Origin: Cordia subcordata
Lineage: Eukaryota; Streptophyta; Magnoliopsida; Boraginales; Cordiaceae
DNA length: 64,000 nucleotides
NCBI GenBank assembly: GCA_028554755.1
Contig: JAPTOF010000009.1
Span: 352,501-416,500 of the forward strand
Direction of reading: 5' to 3'
Positions 47,061-57,694 of the stretch are shown piece after piece. The position numbers were made by a program, and so were the translations under genes. Position 1 is the first letter of the stretch. The number at the start of each line of letters is the position of its first letter. The notes beneath the pieces are model-generated. The model was not told the DNA's origin, ran no database searches, and saw nothing but the letters and a program-made list of their open reading frames with translations.

Positions 47061-47375
47061 CATATGAAGGCTCTTGGGGTTCTGTCATATAAGTTACAAC
47101 ACAGAAAATTCTAGCTTTTACCATCGTAGCATTTCAACATTCTACTTTGCATTTTACAGAGAGAGCTCTTTACTTGCCAGTTTGCAAGTCCTTGCCGTTG
47201 GAGTGTCATTAACATCAAGAAATATATAGCCGTTGTATAGATTAATTAAGGACATCATTTAGGAGCCTGGACCATTTTCAGTTATTTCTTTCTGTATTTT
47301 TATTTTGTATCTAAAAAAGTTTAGTTTCTTCATCTACATTATAAATTTCCAGGATTTATATAATATTTTCCAACA

Positions 47376-47907
47376 ACTAAAGGGATTTAGCTACTATTTC
47401 CATAAAATCATTCTCTAATCAAATTTTGGAATTTTAGAATATATTATTACTAGATTCTAGTTCAATTCAAGATTCTATTTACTAAAATAGTTGCTTCTTT
47501 AAGTGCATAATTTTTACTTTATCTTGACACTTTTAAGATAAAATGTCTGAAAACTATGAAAATGAAAAAATTGATAAAGTTGGAAATAACTTCCAAATGG
47601 TGACTGTTTGAAATGGAATTTTAGAAAATTCCCAAGCTATTACCCCGACTAGAATTATGGGAAATGTTAGCATTATGCCAATGACTAGTTCTACTAATGG
47701 AGTTAGTGGAAATAACATGGTTTCATAAGGATATGGGACTGTTAAGGAATATGGAGGCTATTGTATCAATCTTGATCCATTTAAGGAGCCAACTGAGCCT
47801 AGATTATAAATATACTCAGTTGAAGGTTTAGGAGTTGGCAAAATTGGATGTTATGCCGTTTAACCTCCTTGGGGTTTGTCCAATACTTGGATGACGAGGC
47901 TCCATAG
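47376..47907 (+). pseudogene. Copia-D leader and gag start
   Basis: The gag start is at ATG 47543, reading MSENYENEKIDKVGNNFQMV, a stop, then a frame with MGNVSIMPMTSSTNGVSGN. The part from 47640 matches bases 1-270 of the window (Copia-A). It is cut at 47907 by the Copia-F LTR; the 5 bases before that LTR are CATAG. No zinc knuckle remains in the window. Confidence 0.65.
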
Positions 47908-49158
47908 TGTTAGGATTAGTATGCCCTAAAGCTCACTTGTACATGACATTTTGGATGTTAAACAATGTATAATCATTTTTGTTAATGGCATTTGAGTTTC
48001 TTATGTATTATCTCTGTTATGTTTTATTGATGCATGTATAAAGGTCCTTGACCTGAACTAATGACTACAGTGCACAGTGAGGCTGGACACACGGTAGGTC
48101 CAAGTCTAGATTTAGTCACGTTATAAATTGAATCCATAACCGAATAGCAGTGTTAGGTACTCTACTAGAATAAGGTTATATTGAGCAAGTCTTCTCTTTG
48201 AGGGTGATCTAACTAGATCATTGGAGGACTTTCTAGATTTGTCTCAATAGTACGTGTGTCATGTATTCGACAGAATCATTGTAAGTATGTTTTCTAGAGA
48301 TGTACTATCAAAGAAAGAAAAGAAGACACTCACTGCTACTAAATGATCATTGCTCTTAATCTTGAGTATATGTGGATAAAGTAATGAAGTAGGGTTTTTT
48401 TTACTGTGATTCACTGTGGGTGAGATCATACCTTATTAAGATCAACAACCTTGTACATTAAGTGATAAGTTCTAATTAATCGGAACATGTATATGCAATA
48501 TGGAATCTATGTGCCTCTTTTGGGATTGTCCAAATTTATCATCCGAATCTAGATCTAGTGATACTACCTTTATAGGTGTATTAGTCATATGGCTTGAGGG
48601 TCGCTCCAGAGATCAAGAGATTCCATGACCAAGAGTGGTTGGCAATAGGACAAGAAACCCAATGGTAGAAGATACAGCTAAGGAAGTGATAATACATAGG
48701 TCAAAGGATCAGTCTTAGCTGTGGGTATACATAGAGGGGCATTATGGTAGTTATTTAGTAGGTCAAAGACAAAGTTCACTTTCTTCTGTGATAAGCTTCT
48801 GGGTAATAGCAATTATTCTTCGAGTGTAACTTTGATCTTATGGTGGAATAGATCACAGTTAAAAATAATTATTATGTCGCCTAGATCGGGCAAGGACATT
48901 TTTAATTATTTTTGGAAGCCAAGGTTAATTGTGTCTTCTTGGTCCCATCCCTAGTTGAAATGACTTTGAGAGAGTAATCTTAAAAAAGCAAATTCCATAT
49001 TGTGGTAGTAGCATTACTGGGCAAAAGTGTGGAATTGGGTTTGGGTTTTCGTTAAAGTCCAAGATGACCTAATTAGGCTTTGATGGTTTCCTATTGGGCT
49101 TGGGCCTTCACATGAATTATGGACTATGTCTTGGGCTTGGATGGTGGGCTTGGCCCAA

Positions 49159-49313
49159 GTCTTCCAAGACAAGTGGACAACTTGCAAAAGACTACCAAAA
49201 CAAGTGGACAACTTGCATAAGTCTTCCAAGACGAGTGGACAACTTACAAAAGACTACAAAAATAAGTGGACAACTTGCATAAGTCTTCCAACACAAATGG
49301 ACAAGTTGTATAA
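49159..49313 (+). repeat. Five tandem 31-bp repeats in the U3 of Copia-F
   Basis: Units start at 49159, 49190, 49221, 49252 and 49283, exactly 31 apart. Two subtypes alternate: units beginning GTCTTCCAAGAC and units beginning GACTACAAAA. All share a core AAGTGGACAACTTG containing the inverted pair CAAGT/ACTTG. The array ends about 70 bases before the TATA box. Confidence 0.95.
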
Positions 49314-49381
49314 AGGAAATTACTAATTGGAATTTTTCTCCCACATGGAAAGATTAACTGCTTGGGGTGCCAAGGTTCTCC

Positions 49382-49391
49382 CTATAAATAG
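49382..49391 (+). promoter_or_regulatory. TATA box of the Copia-F LTR
   Basis: CTATAAATAG. The same core promoter occurs in Copia-E (CTATAAATAAGC, minus strand near 50866-50875), with the same 'CAAGACC' a few bases downstream. Confidence 0.7.
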
Positions 49392-49860
49392 ACAAGACCC
49401 TGCACCTTTCATGTAATCCACTTTTGTAGTTAATTTCTTCCGCTTTTGTAAGAAAATACTACAACACATAATACACACATATTGTGTGATTTTTGCTCTA
49501 ATTTTCAAGAGTATATTACTTTGCTTCTTCCCACACAAGAGGCTATTCTCTCAAGATAAGTCTTTTCATTCATAAGGAAAAAGACTAGGGAGTTGCCTAC
49601 TGCGACACCCTTATAGTAATTTTTGGTGGCCTTGTTCATGAGTAAAAACAAAGCTCGTGACAGTTATAGCTTCATCAAAGGTCCTACACTTCAAGAGGTT
49701 AGTTTTACATATTTTTGCAAATACTAGTTATGTTCAATATGTTCTTAAGCATGTTCTTGTGACTGTTATATGGATATATTATATTCGTAGCATGTTTTCT
49801 TAGCTAAATTTTTGAAAATATGGACTAGGGTACACCACACTTAATAATATCGATCCTGCA

Positions 49861-50154
49861 ATTGGTATTAGAGCTCACGCACAACATGCTTAGACTATGC
49901 AAGAAAATTATATTTGCATAAATATTTTCGTCATCTTGTGAGTGGCAAGATTAAGAAATCTTATGTTGCATATACTTTTGGTTTTATGCTTGTATGTGTA
50001 GGGGATATAAAAATCCCCTTGATGGTTAGCATGTATGCATGATAGAGTTTCGTGTACAGTCAACAAAGCTTGGCCATAGGTGATTTCATGTATAGATCTT
50101 TATGGTTATTACTTGTAGCTTCATTTAAAAGAAGCATAGGATATTTTGATATCC
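49861..50154 (+). other. First part of the Copia-F leader, fused to an inverted leader
   Basis: Matches the Copia-E leader (57695 down to about 57397) in reverse. At 50154/50155 it switches directly to minus-oriented leader sequence of the same family ('gatatcc' joined to 'atgaaatc'), with at most one base of shared sequence at the join. Confidence 0.8.
49863..49874 (+). other. Primer-binding site of Copia-F (initiator tRNA-Met)
   Basis: TGGTATTAGAGC, 11/12 matches, two bases after the LTR. Confidence 0.9.
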
Positions 50155-50387
50155 ATGAAATCGCCAATGCCAAGCTTTGTTGACCGTACACGAAACTCTA
50201 TCATGCATACATACAAACCATTAAAGAGATTTTATATCAACTACACATACAAGCATAAAACCACAAGTATATGCAACACAACATTTCCTAATCTTGCTAC
50301 TCATAAGATGACTAACATATTTATGCAAATATAATATTCTTACATAGTTTAAGCATGTTGTGTGTGAGCCTCAGCTCTGATACCAAT
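50155..50387 (-). other. Extra primer site and leader beyond the Copia-E 3' LTR
   Basis: A perfect TGGTATCAGAGC primer site (50374-50385, minus strand) and leader follow the 3' LTR where host or target sequence should start. This implies a former tandem arrangement (LTR-body-LTR-body) of which only the start of the second body is left. Confidence 0.8.
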
Positions 50388-52168
50388 TGTAGGATCGATA
50401 ATATTACATGTAGTCTATCCTAGTGTATATTTCAAAAATTCTACCAAGAAAACATGCTAGGAAAATAAAATAACCACATAACACACACAAGAACATGATT
50501 AAGAACATATAGAACATAACTAGTATTTGAAAAATATGTAAAGCTAACCTCTTGAAGCGTGGGGCCTTTGATGAAGCTAAAACTGTCATGAGCTTTGTTC
50601 CCGCTCATGAACAAGGCCACCAAAGAATTTTACTATAAAGGTGTCATAATATCCAACTCCCTAGTCTTCTTCCCTATGGTTAAAGAGACTTATATTAAGA
50701 TAATAGCCTCTTGTATGGGAAGAAGCAAAGTAATATGCTCTTGAAAATTTAGAGCAGAAAACCACACAAGAAGTGTGTACTATGTGTTGTAGTATTCTCT
50801 TGCCAAAATGGAAGAGATCAACTACAATTTTTTTTTTGGATGCTAGAAATGGTTTAAGGTCTTGCTTATTTATAGAAAAGGTTTGGGTCCTAAACCTTGT
50901 AAACTTTTCATGTGGGAAACTTTTTCCTAGTAGTAAATATTTGCCACATGTCACGGAAGTTACTTGTACAATTTGAATTTTTCATGGAAGTTACTTGTAC
51001 AATTTGAATTCTTCTTGTAATAACTTTCTAGCACATGTCTTGGAAGATTGAGCCAAGCCCACAATCCAAGCCCAACACATATCCACAATTCATGTGGAGG
51101 CCCAAGTCCAATAAAAAACCATCCAAGCCCAATTAGGTTATCTTGGACTCTAAAGAAAGCCCAAACCTAATTCCAAGCTCTGGCCCAATAAGGGACCAAG
51201 AAGACACAATTTACCTTGGCTTCCAAAAATAATAAAACATGTCCTTGCCCGATCTAGGGGACATAATAATTATTTTTAACTCTGATCTATTCCACCATAA
51301 GATCAAAGTTGCACTCCAAGAATATTTTCTATTACACAAAAGCTTATCACAAAAGAATGTGAACTTTGTCTTTGACCTACTAAATAACCAATCATAATGC
51401 CCCTTTATGTGTACCCACAACTAAGGCCGGTCCTTTGGCCTATGTACTATCACCTCCTTAGCTGCATCTTTTCTGTTGGGTCTCTTATCCTATTGCCAAC
51501 AATCCTTGGTCATGGAATCTCTTGCTCTCGGAAGCGACCCTCAAGCCATATAACTGATATACCCATAAAGGTAGTATCACAAGATCTAGATTTGGATGAT
51601 AAATATGGACAATCCCATAGGGGGCACATAGATTCCATATTGCATATGCATGTCCTAATTAATTAGAACTTCACACTCAACACTTGAGGCTATTGATCCA
51701 CATATGCTTAAGATTAAGAGCAATGATCATTTAGTAGTAGTGAGTATCTTGTTTTCCTTCTTTGATAGTATGTCTCTAAAAAACATACTCACAATGGTCC
51801 TGTCAAATACGTGACACATGTACTATTGAGACAAATATGGAAAGTCCTCCAATGACCTAGGTAGATCACCCTCAATGAGAAGACTTGCTCAATATGACCT
51901 TATCCCGGTAGAGTGCCCAACACTACCATTTGGTTACGGGCTTAATTTATGACGTGACTAAATCTAGACTTGGACCTATTGTACGTCCAGCCTCACTGTG
52001 CAACCCAAGGCATTAGTTCAAGTCAAGGGACCTTTATATATACATCAATAAAACATACCAGAGATAATATGTAAGAAACTCATAATGCCATTTAACAAAA
52101 TGATTGTACACTTTTTAACATCCAAAATGTCAAGACAAATGAGCTTTAGGGCATACTAATCCTAACAG
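50388..52168 (-). repeat. 3' LTR of Copia-E
   Basis: 1781 bases. It lacks two segments of about 60-65 bases (at about 51190 and 51697) that both the Copia-E 5' LTR and the Copia-F LTR have, so these are deletions in this copy. A 31-bp direct repeat (units at 50955 and 50986, core TTACTTGTACAATTTGAA) lies upstream of the TATA box in element orientation. Confidence 0.9.
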
Positions 52169-52178
52169 CCTCCCACTT
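52169..52178 (-). other. Polypurine tract of Copia-E
   Basis: Minus-strand AGTGGGAGGC directly before the 3' LTR. Confidence 0.8.
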
Positions 52179-52181
52179 GTA

Positions 52182-55100
52182 CTAAAGATCACTTCTGCAC
52201 AACCTAATACCCATAGACTCCAAATGTTTGGTAAATATTTTCTCTAGAAGAGTCATTGTAAATGGGTCTGCTAGGTTTTCCACTAAAGCTATCTTTTCAA
52301 CTACAACATCTCCTTTCTGGATAAACTCATGGGTCAAATAATATTTCCGTTCAATATGTTTACCCTTTTTATGATTCCCGGGCTTATTGCACTGTGAAAC
52401 AGCACCGTTGTTGTCGCAATACAACGTTATCGGTCTTTGAAGTGCCGGCACAACCTCTAGGTCTAAAAGGAAATTTCTTAGCCATATTACCTCTTTCGCA
52501 GCCTCAAATGCTGCTACATACTCGACCTCTGTGATAGAGTCAGCAATACAATTTTGTTTCACACTTCTCCATGAAATAGCTCCTCTTGACATAGTGAAAA
52601 CATTTCCAAAAGTAGATTTCTTGGAATCTCCGTTGAACTGGAAATTTGAGTTTGTATAGGCTAATGGCGTTGCAGGAACTTGAATATAATCATTAGTTCC
52701 TTGCAGGAACTTGAATATATACTTAACCGCAACCTAATATGTCGGTCCATGGTTTGACTGATATCTACTAAACATGCCAATAGCAAAGCAGATATCTAGT
52801 CTAGTACATAATATGGCATACATAAGGCTTCCAACCGTCGAAGCATAAGGGATTTGTTTCTTGCTCTCTATCTCCTCAGATGTTTTACGACATTGATCTT
52901 GAGATAGATAAACTCAATATCTAGAAGGTAATGAAGCTTTCTTAGAGTTTTGCATGTTAAACCTGACCAATATCTTCTTAATAAATGAAGCTTGAGATAG
53001 GGCTAGCCTTCTATTCTTATGATCTCACACAAGCTTGATGCCTAAAACATAACTAGCTTCTTCTAAATCCTTCATTTGAAATTGAGTAGAAAGCCAAACC
53101 TTGAGGATAATAGCATCCCCACATCACTGCCAATAAGTAGGATATCATCCACATACAGAACCAAAAAAGCTACATCATTTCCATTAGGCCTCTTATACAC
53201 GCAAGGTTCATCAATATTTTGATCAAAACCATAAGATTTAATTGCATGATCAAATTTGATGTTCCATGCTCTAGATGCTTGCTTTAATCCATAAATGGAC
53301 TTTTTTAACTTACAAACCATATGTTCCTGGCCTTTGGCAACATATCCATCTAGTTGTGTCATGTAAATGGTCTCACCAAGTCTCTATTAAGAAAAACTGT
53401 CTTGATGTCCATTTGCCATATCTTGTAGTCATAATGACATGCGATGGTAAGAAGTATCTTGATGGATTTAAGCATGGCTATTGGTGAGAAAGTTTCCTCA
53501 TAATCGATCCCTTCTTTCTGAGTATAACCTTTCGTCACCAACCTTGCTTTAAAGGTTTCAAATTTTCCATCAACTCCTTTTTTCCTCTTGTAGACCCATT
53601 TGCACCCTATAGGTTTTACCCTTTCAGGTGCAATTACAAGATCCCAGACTTTATTAGAATACATAGATTGTAACTCTGAATCCATTGCCTTATGCCATTG
53701 ATTGGCATCTTTGTCGAAAATTACTTCATCATAACTTGTGGGATCTACCAACTGATCCTCTGAAGAAGTATAAAAGGACTCTCTGTAGTATCTATTAGGA
53801 GGCCTGGATATCCTCCCACTATGACGAGGTTCCAATATATTAGGTGTAATATGCTGTTCCTTTTCATTTACAGTTACCATAGGTGTTATTGGAGATTCTT
53901 GTGAAATCTCGTCTAAAACAACTTCAAAATCTGGTGTTTTCTGGATCATTTCACCATTCTCTAAGTATCTAGCATGGGTGCTTATAAACACCTTTTGCTC
54001 CTTAGGATTATAAAAGATTCTACCTCTAGTTCCCTTGGATACCGAATAAAATAACACAACTCGGATCTTGGTTCCAACTTTGAAGCATTACTATTAAGTA
54101 CATAAGCTAGACAACCCCAAATGTGGAGATGATTTAAACTAGGCTTACGCCAAGTCCATATTTCTTGTGGTGTCCTAGGTACTGATTTAGGTGGTACCAA
54201 CTTCAAGATGTATGCTGCTGTCTCAAGGGCATACCCCCAAAAAGTTAAAGGTAATGATGCATGACTCATCATTGACCTAACCATATTTAATAGGGTGTGA
54301 TTTCTTCTCTCTACTACACCATTTTGCTAGGGAATCCCTGGTGCAGTCAATTGAGACACAATCCCTTCCTATATAAGATAGTCTCTAAACTCACCTGAGA
54401 GGTACTCACCACCTCAATCAAATAGAAGGGCTTTGATACGTTTATCTAATTTCGACTCCACTTCAGCCTTGAACTCTTTGAATTTCTCAAAGGATTTAGA
54501 CTTGTGTCGCATCAAATATACATATCCATACCTAGAGTAATCATCAGTAAAGGTGATGAAATACTCATAACCTCCTCGTGCTAGTTTGCTCATAGGACCA
54601 CACACATCGGTATGAACTAATTCCAATACTTCTTTGGCCCTTTCTCCTCTAGAAGAAAATGACCGTTTGGTCATCTTTCCTTTGAGGCAAGAATCACACG
54701 GAGGTAGATCTTTGAGATCTAATGAGCTAAGATGCCTATCCTCAACTAATCTCTGAATTCACTTTAGACTAATATGTCCTAAGCGTAGGTGCCAAAGATA
54801 AGTATCATTGGTCGAAGAAACCTTTCTTTTCTAGGAATTAGTTCGTTCTATATTAGGCAGTGAATTTGAAATAGGTTTAATATAGAACAAGTTATCATGC
54901 ATGCTACCGGAATAAATAATATTTCCATCTCTACTAATATTAACACCAGAATAGAAATTAATGTAAAAACCATCTAATATTAATTAAAAAATAGAGATAA
55001 GGTTTTTACATTCATCCGAAATATAATAACCATTGTTAAAAAATAACTTCTTATTACATGGAAAATTTAAGTCTATTCCTCCCACTACAACAGCCCATAC

Positions 55101-55290
55101 TTTTGCTCCGTTACCCATCTTCAGAGCAAATTCCCTTTTAGCTAATTACTTCATTTCCTGAAACCAATTCAAAGAATTATAAATATGGTTTGTGGCTCTA
55201 GAGTCTACAATTTGAGGATCAGTAGAATCAACCACCAAACAGGTTTTACTATAAAACAAAAGAGGTGTACCTATCTGGCCTTGTGCCAAG
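52182..55290 (-). pseudogene. Copia-E pol: protease, integrase, RT, RNase H
   Basis: The protease motif is degraded (IVDSRATNHIYNSL, with Arg for the active-site Gly). Integrase: ELVHTDVCGPMSKLARGGYE, YFITFTDDYSRYGYVYLMRH, then ALLFD, a TGA, GGEY, and QNGVVERRN with the catalytic Glu. Next: VRSMMSHASLPLTFWGYALE. RT: QWHKAMDSELQSMYSNKVWD, KPIGCKWVYKRKKGVDGKFE, YKIWQMDIKTVFLNRDL, KSIYGLKQASRAWNIKFDHA, and YVDD at 53144-53155. RNase H: AISWRSVKQNCIADSITEVE, ITLYCDNNGAVSQCNKPGNH, ending at 52182. At least three frame changes and several stops. Order and style fit Tork-type Copia elements. Confidence 0.85.
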
Positions 55291-56087
55291 TACTTCGGGC
55301 AATCTCTTTTCTAGTGCCCTTTCTGGCCACACTTAAAGCATTTGCCCTTTTTCTCTTTTACAGATGTTCGAGCTATTTGCCTTTTTTTCTTCTTTTTCCC
55401 TTGACCACATTTATGCTTCCCCTTTCCTTTGAACTTTTTCCTTTCAGATTATGTCTAGAAGTGGATGCTTGAACTATGTTTACATGGCCCTTATTTTTCA
55501 TTATGGCTTCTGTAGCTAGGAGCTCTTTCATATTTTGATCATATCCATGTTCATCTTGCCCATATTATAATTAAGCCTGAACTGGGTGTAAGATGGTGGT
55601 AAAGTCTCCAAAATCATGTCTACCTTTGACTGTTCATCTATGTTTACCCCTAGGATCTTAGCAGTATTAAAGTAATCCATCATTTTGAGCATATGCTCCC
55701 TCACAAATGCTCTTTCTGCTATCCTTTGATTTATAATTTCTTTAAGAGCACCTTGCCTTACAGGCCTACTCTTATCAGCAAACACACGAGATAGTGAGGT
55801 CATGATTTCTTTTGTAGTTTCCATACAATGTTGCTTGCTCTGAAAAACATCTGACATAGAAGCATCATATTGCACTTGGCCATACTATTGGCCCTCTGCC
55901 ATTTTGCCTTATCATCTTCTTGGGATTTAGAAGATTTTTCCCTCACAATAGGATAAGAAGTTATTAGGACATATTTGTACTCTTCGGCGATAAATACTAT
56001 GTCCAAGTTTCGTTCCCAGTCCACAAAATTCAGTCTAGTGAGCTTATGCTCTTTGAGAATTGTAGCTAGTGGACTGAACGAAGCCAC
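55291..56087 (-). pseudogene. Copia-E gag
   Basis: Starts MASFSPLATILKEHKLTRLN, then FVDWERNLDIVFIAEEYKYV. A one-base shift near 55870 moves to ASMSDVFQSKQHCMETTKEI and continues with FVREHMLKMMDYFNTAKILG and VDMILETLPPSYTQFRLNYN, the usual UBN2-like Copia Gag sequence. The zinc knuckle reads KCFKCGQKGH, TAG (55311-55313), KRDCPKY: CX2CX4H then a stop where Trp is usual, then the last Cys. Copia-F has a stop at the same codon. Confidence 0.85.
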
Positions 56088-56266
56088 TATTCTGGATATA
56101 CAACAATATAATCATAATTATTTTATGAGTACGAAATTGATGCATGTATAATATGTATGCTATCTTTGGAAATAAAACATACAAGTACTTTTATATTATC
56201 TGCCTTTGAGTAGATTAACCCTTAAACTACTCGATGTAACAGCATCTCAACGTCTTCAGAGGAACT

Positions 56267-56646
56267 CCACTGATGGGATGGCCGAATTTATGAACGCTAA
56301 GTTAAGCGCCACCAATTATTTGAATTGACAATTATTTGGATATGATCCAATTGAACAATTCAATCACTGTTTCGTTTGGCTTCTTAAATTCGATAGCAAA
56401 CTCTATCGATGGGATAGCTGAACCTACCATTTAAGTTCAATGTATACCCATTCCTTATGTTTATTCACCATAACATTCTTGATTTAAGATCTCCAATGGG
56501 ATAGTGACTTTAATCAATGTTGTGTGAGGCGATCTTTAGTAAGAATTCCACCAATAGGATGGCCAAACTCACTAACACCTTTTTGAATAAACATTTTAAA
56601 TTCACCTTGCTAAATCTTGATAAATTATCACCCTCCGATGGGGAAG
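56267..56646 (-). repeat. Five repeated 5-5-5 hairpins in the Copia-E leader
   Basis: Units at 56632-56646, 56548-56562, 56490-56504, 56403-56417 and 56267-56281. On the element strand they read CTTCC-CCATC-GGAGG, CCATC-CTATT-GGTGG, CTATC-CCATT-GGAGA, CTATC-CCATC-GATAG and CCATC-CCATC-AGTGG: 5-base stem, 5-base loop of the C-Y-A-T-Y type, 5-base stem. Three pair fully (allowing G-U), one has one mismatch and the central one is degenerate. The last lies 180 bases before the gag ATG. Confidence 0.8.
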
Positions 56647-57680
56647 TTAATGACATTTACCATTAGCATAAATTGGATATAGAAAGCCATGGGGTATTTC
56701 CAGTCCCCTCTCGTACTCAATATTTTAACATAAGGGTTTTCTATATTTTTCGTATTCTTGCTTTTGTTTTAGATCTAAACACGCTTTGAATTTACAAAAC
56801 ACTTTGGTTTTTGCGAATCCCCTTTGTGTTACTAAAACATTGCAACAACATAATAGATTATTTACCTAATTCTAGGTGTATGGACCCTTAGGTTGTCATA
56901 TTGTAAATCTCAAGTTAAGTTTTTCATTTTTTCATGAGATTGCATGGCATCTTTAGACATAATTGCTTATAATTATCTTGTCAAAGCCAATCTCATTTAA
57001 ATGAACTTAACTATCTCTTAGAAATTAACACATAGGATTGGCCAATTTTAAAAACCTAATGAGTAGTCATATTACTAGGTGGTAATCATGTTTATGCTTA
57101 TGCAAATATGTTAAAACATATATCAATGCATTATAAACATCCACCAAAATACGTTAGAATCCCTCTTTGATGGGTCCTTGCAATCTTCAATTCAAAAAGC
57201 ATAAAACAGTAGTATTTGTTGTAATTTCTGCCAGAGCTGATCGACCGCATAGAGGAGCCGATCGACCGATTGAGACATATTTGCTCCCATAAGTTATTTT
57301 TCCTTGCTTCTCTCCTTGGTCTTTTGAAGATTACAGCAATAATGTTTTTTGGCTATTGCTAATACAAGCTTACATTCATAAAAGAAACATTACAAGGATA
57401 TCAAAAAATCCTATGCTTCTTTTAAATGAAGCTACAAGCAATAACCATAAAGATCTACGCATGAAATCACCTGTGGCCAAGCTTTGTTGACCGCACACGA
57501 AACTCTATCATGTATACATACAAACCATTAAAGAGATTTTATATCAACTGCACATACAAGCATAAAACCACAAGTATATGCAACAAAACATTTCCTAATC
57601 TTGCCACTCACAAGATGACTAACATATTTATGCAAATACAATATTCTTGCATAGTCTAAGCATGTTGTGTGTGAGCCTAA

Positions 57681-57692
57681 GCTCTGATACCA
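57681..57692 (-). other. Primer-binding site of Copia-E (initiator tRNA-Met)
   Basis: Minus-strand TGGTATCAGAGC, a perfect 12/12 match, two bases from the LTR. Confidence 0.93.
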
Positions 57693-57694
57693 AA

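Larger units (their letters stand above)
33786..47375 (+). repeat. 5' LTR of Copia-D, split by Athila-C
   Basis: It starts TGTTAGAATTATG. About 890 bases remain after removing Athila-C and one CATAT copy. The two parts join into a sequence that aligns with the Copia-A 3' LTR (6381-7376). The end is near 47375 (CCAACA). No tRNA-Met primer site was recognised next to it, so the exact end is uncertain. Confidence 0.75.
33786..47907 (+). mobile_element. Copia-D: Ty1/Copia element, 5' LTR and gag start only
   Basis: 5' LTR 33786-34363 and 47066-47375 (split by Athila-C), leader, then a gag start that is cut at 47907 by Copia-F. The remainder must lie beyond the right edge of the window. It is the same family as Copia-A, by its LTR and by the gag block shared with bases 1-270. 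It was the first of the elements right of PP2C to arrive. Confidence 0.8.
47908..49860 (+). repeat. 5' LTR of Copia-F
   Basis: 1953 bases, TGTTAGGATTAG to CGATCCTGCA, homologous in opposite orientation to both Copia-E LTRs. CTATAAATAG at 49382-49391 is a good TATA box; U3 precedes it and holds a 31-bp tandem array absent from the Copia-E LTRs. Confidence 0.9.
56088..57694 (-). other. Copia-E 5' leader (about 1.6 kb) with hairpin repeats
   Basis: Untranslated region between primer site and gag. It contains five repeats of a 15-base hairpin unit between 56267 and 56646 (listed separately) and two GATCGACCG-type motifs at 57237-57272. The rest has no recognisable content. No frame of supported coding value. 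Confidence 0.7.

Noticed and set aside
1..47907. Copia-A and Copia-D as two halves of one element
   Set aside because: Copia-A has its own gag, pol and 3' LTR to the left of PP2C, and Copia-D begins with its own 5' LTR and gag to the right. The gag parts overlap, so they are two copies.
49159..49313. Evenly spaced repeats resembling a CRISPR array
   Set aside because: Units are directly adjacent without spacers, in a plant LTR; a tandem array.
49094..49326. Two overlapping + strand frames with repeated WTTC/QVDNL peptides
   Set aside because: They are translations of the 31-bp tandem array in the LTR, with no independent coding evidence.
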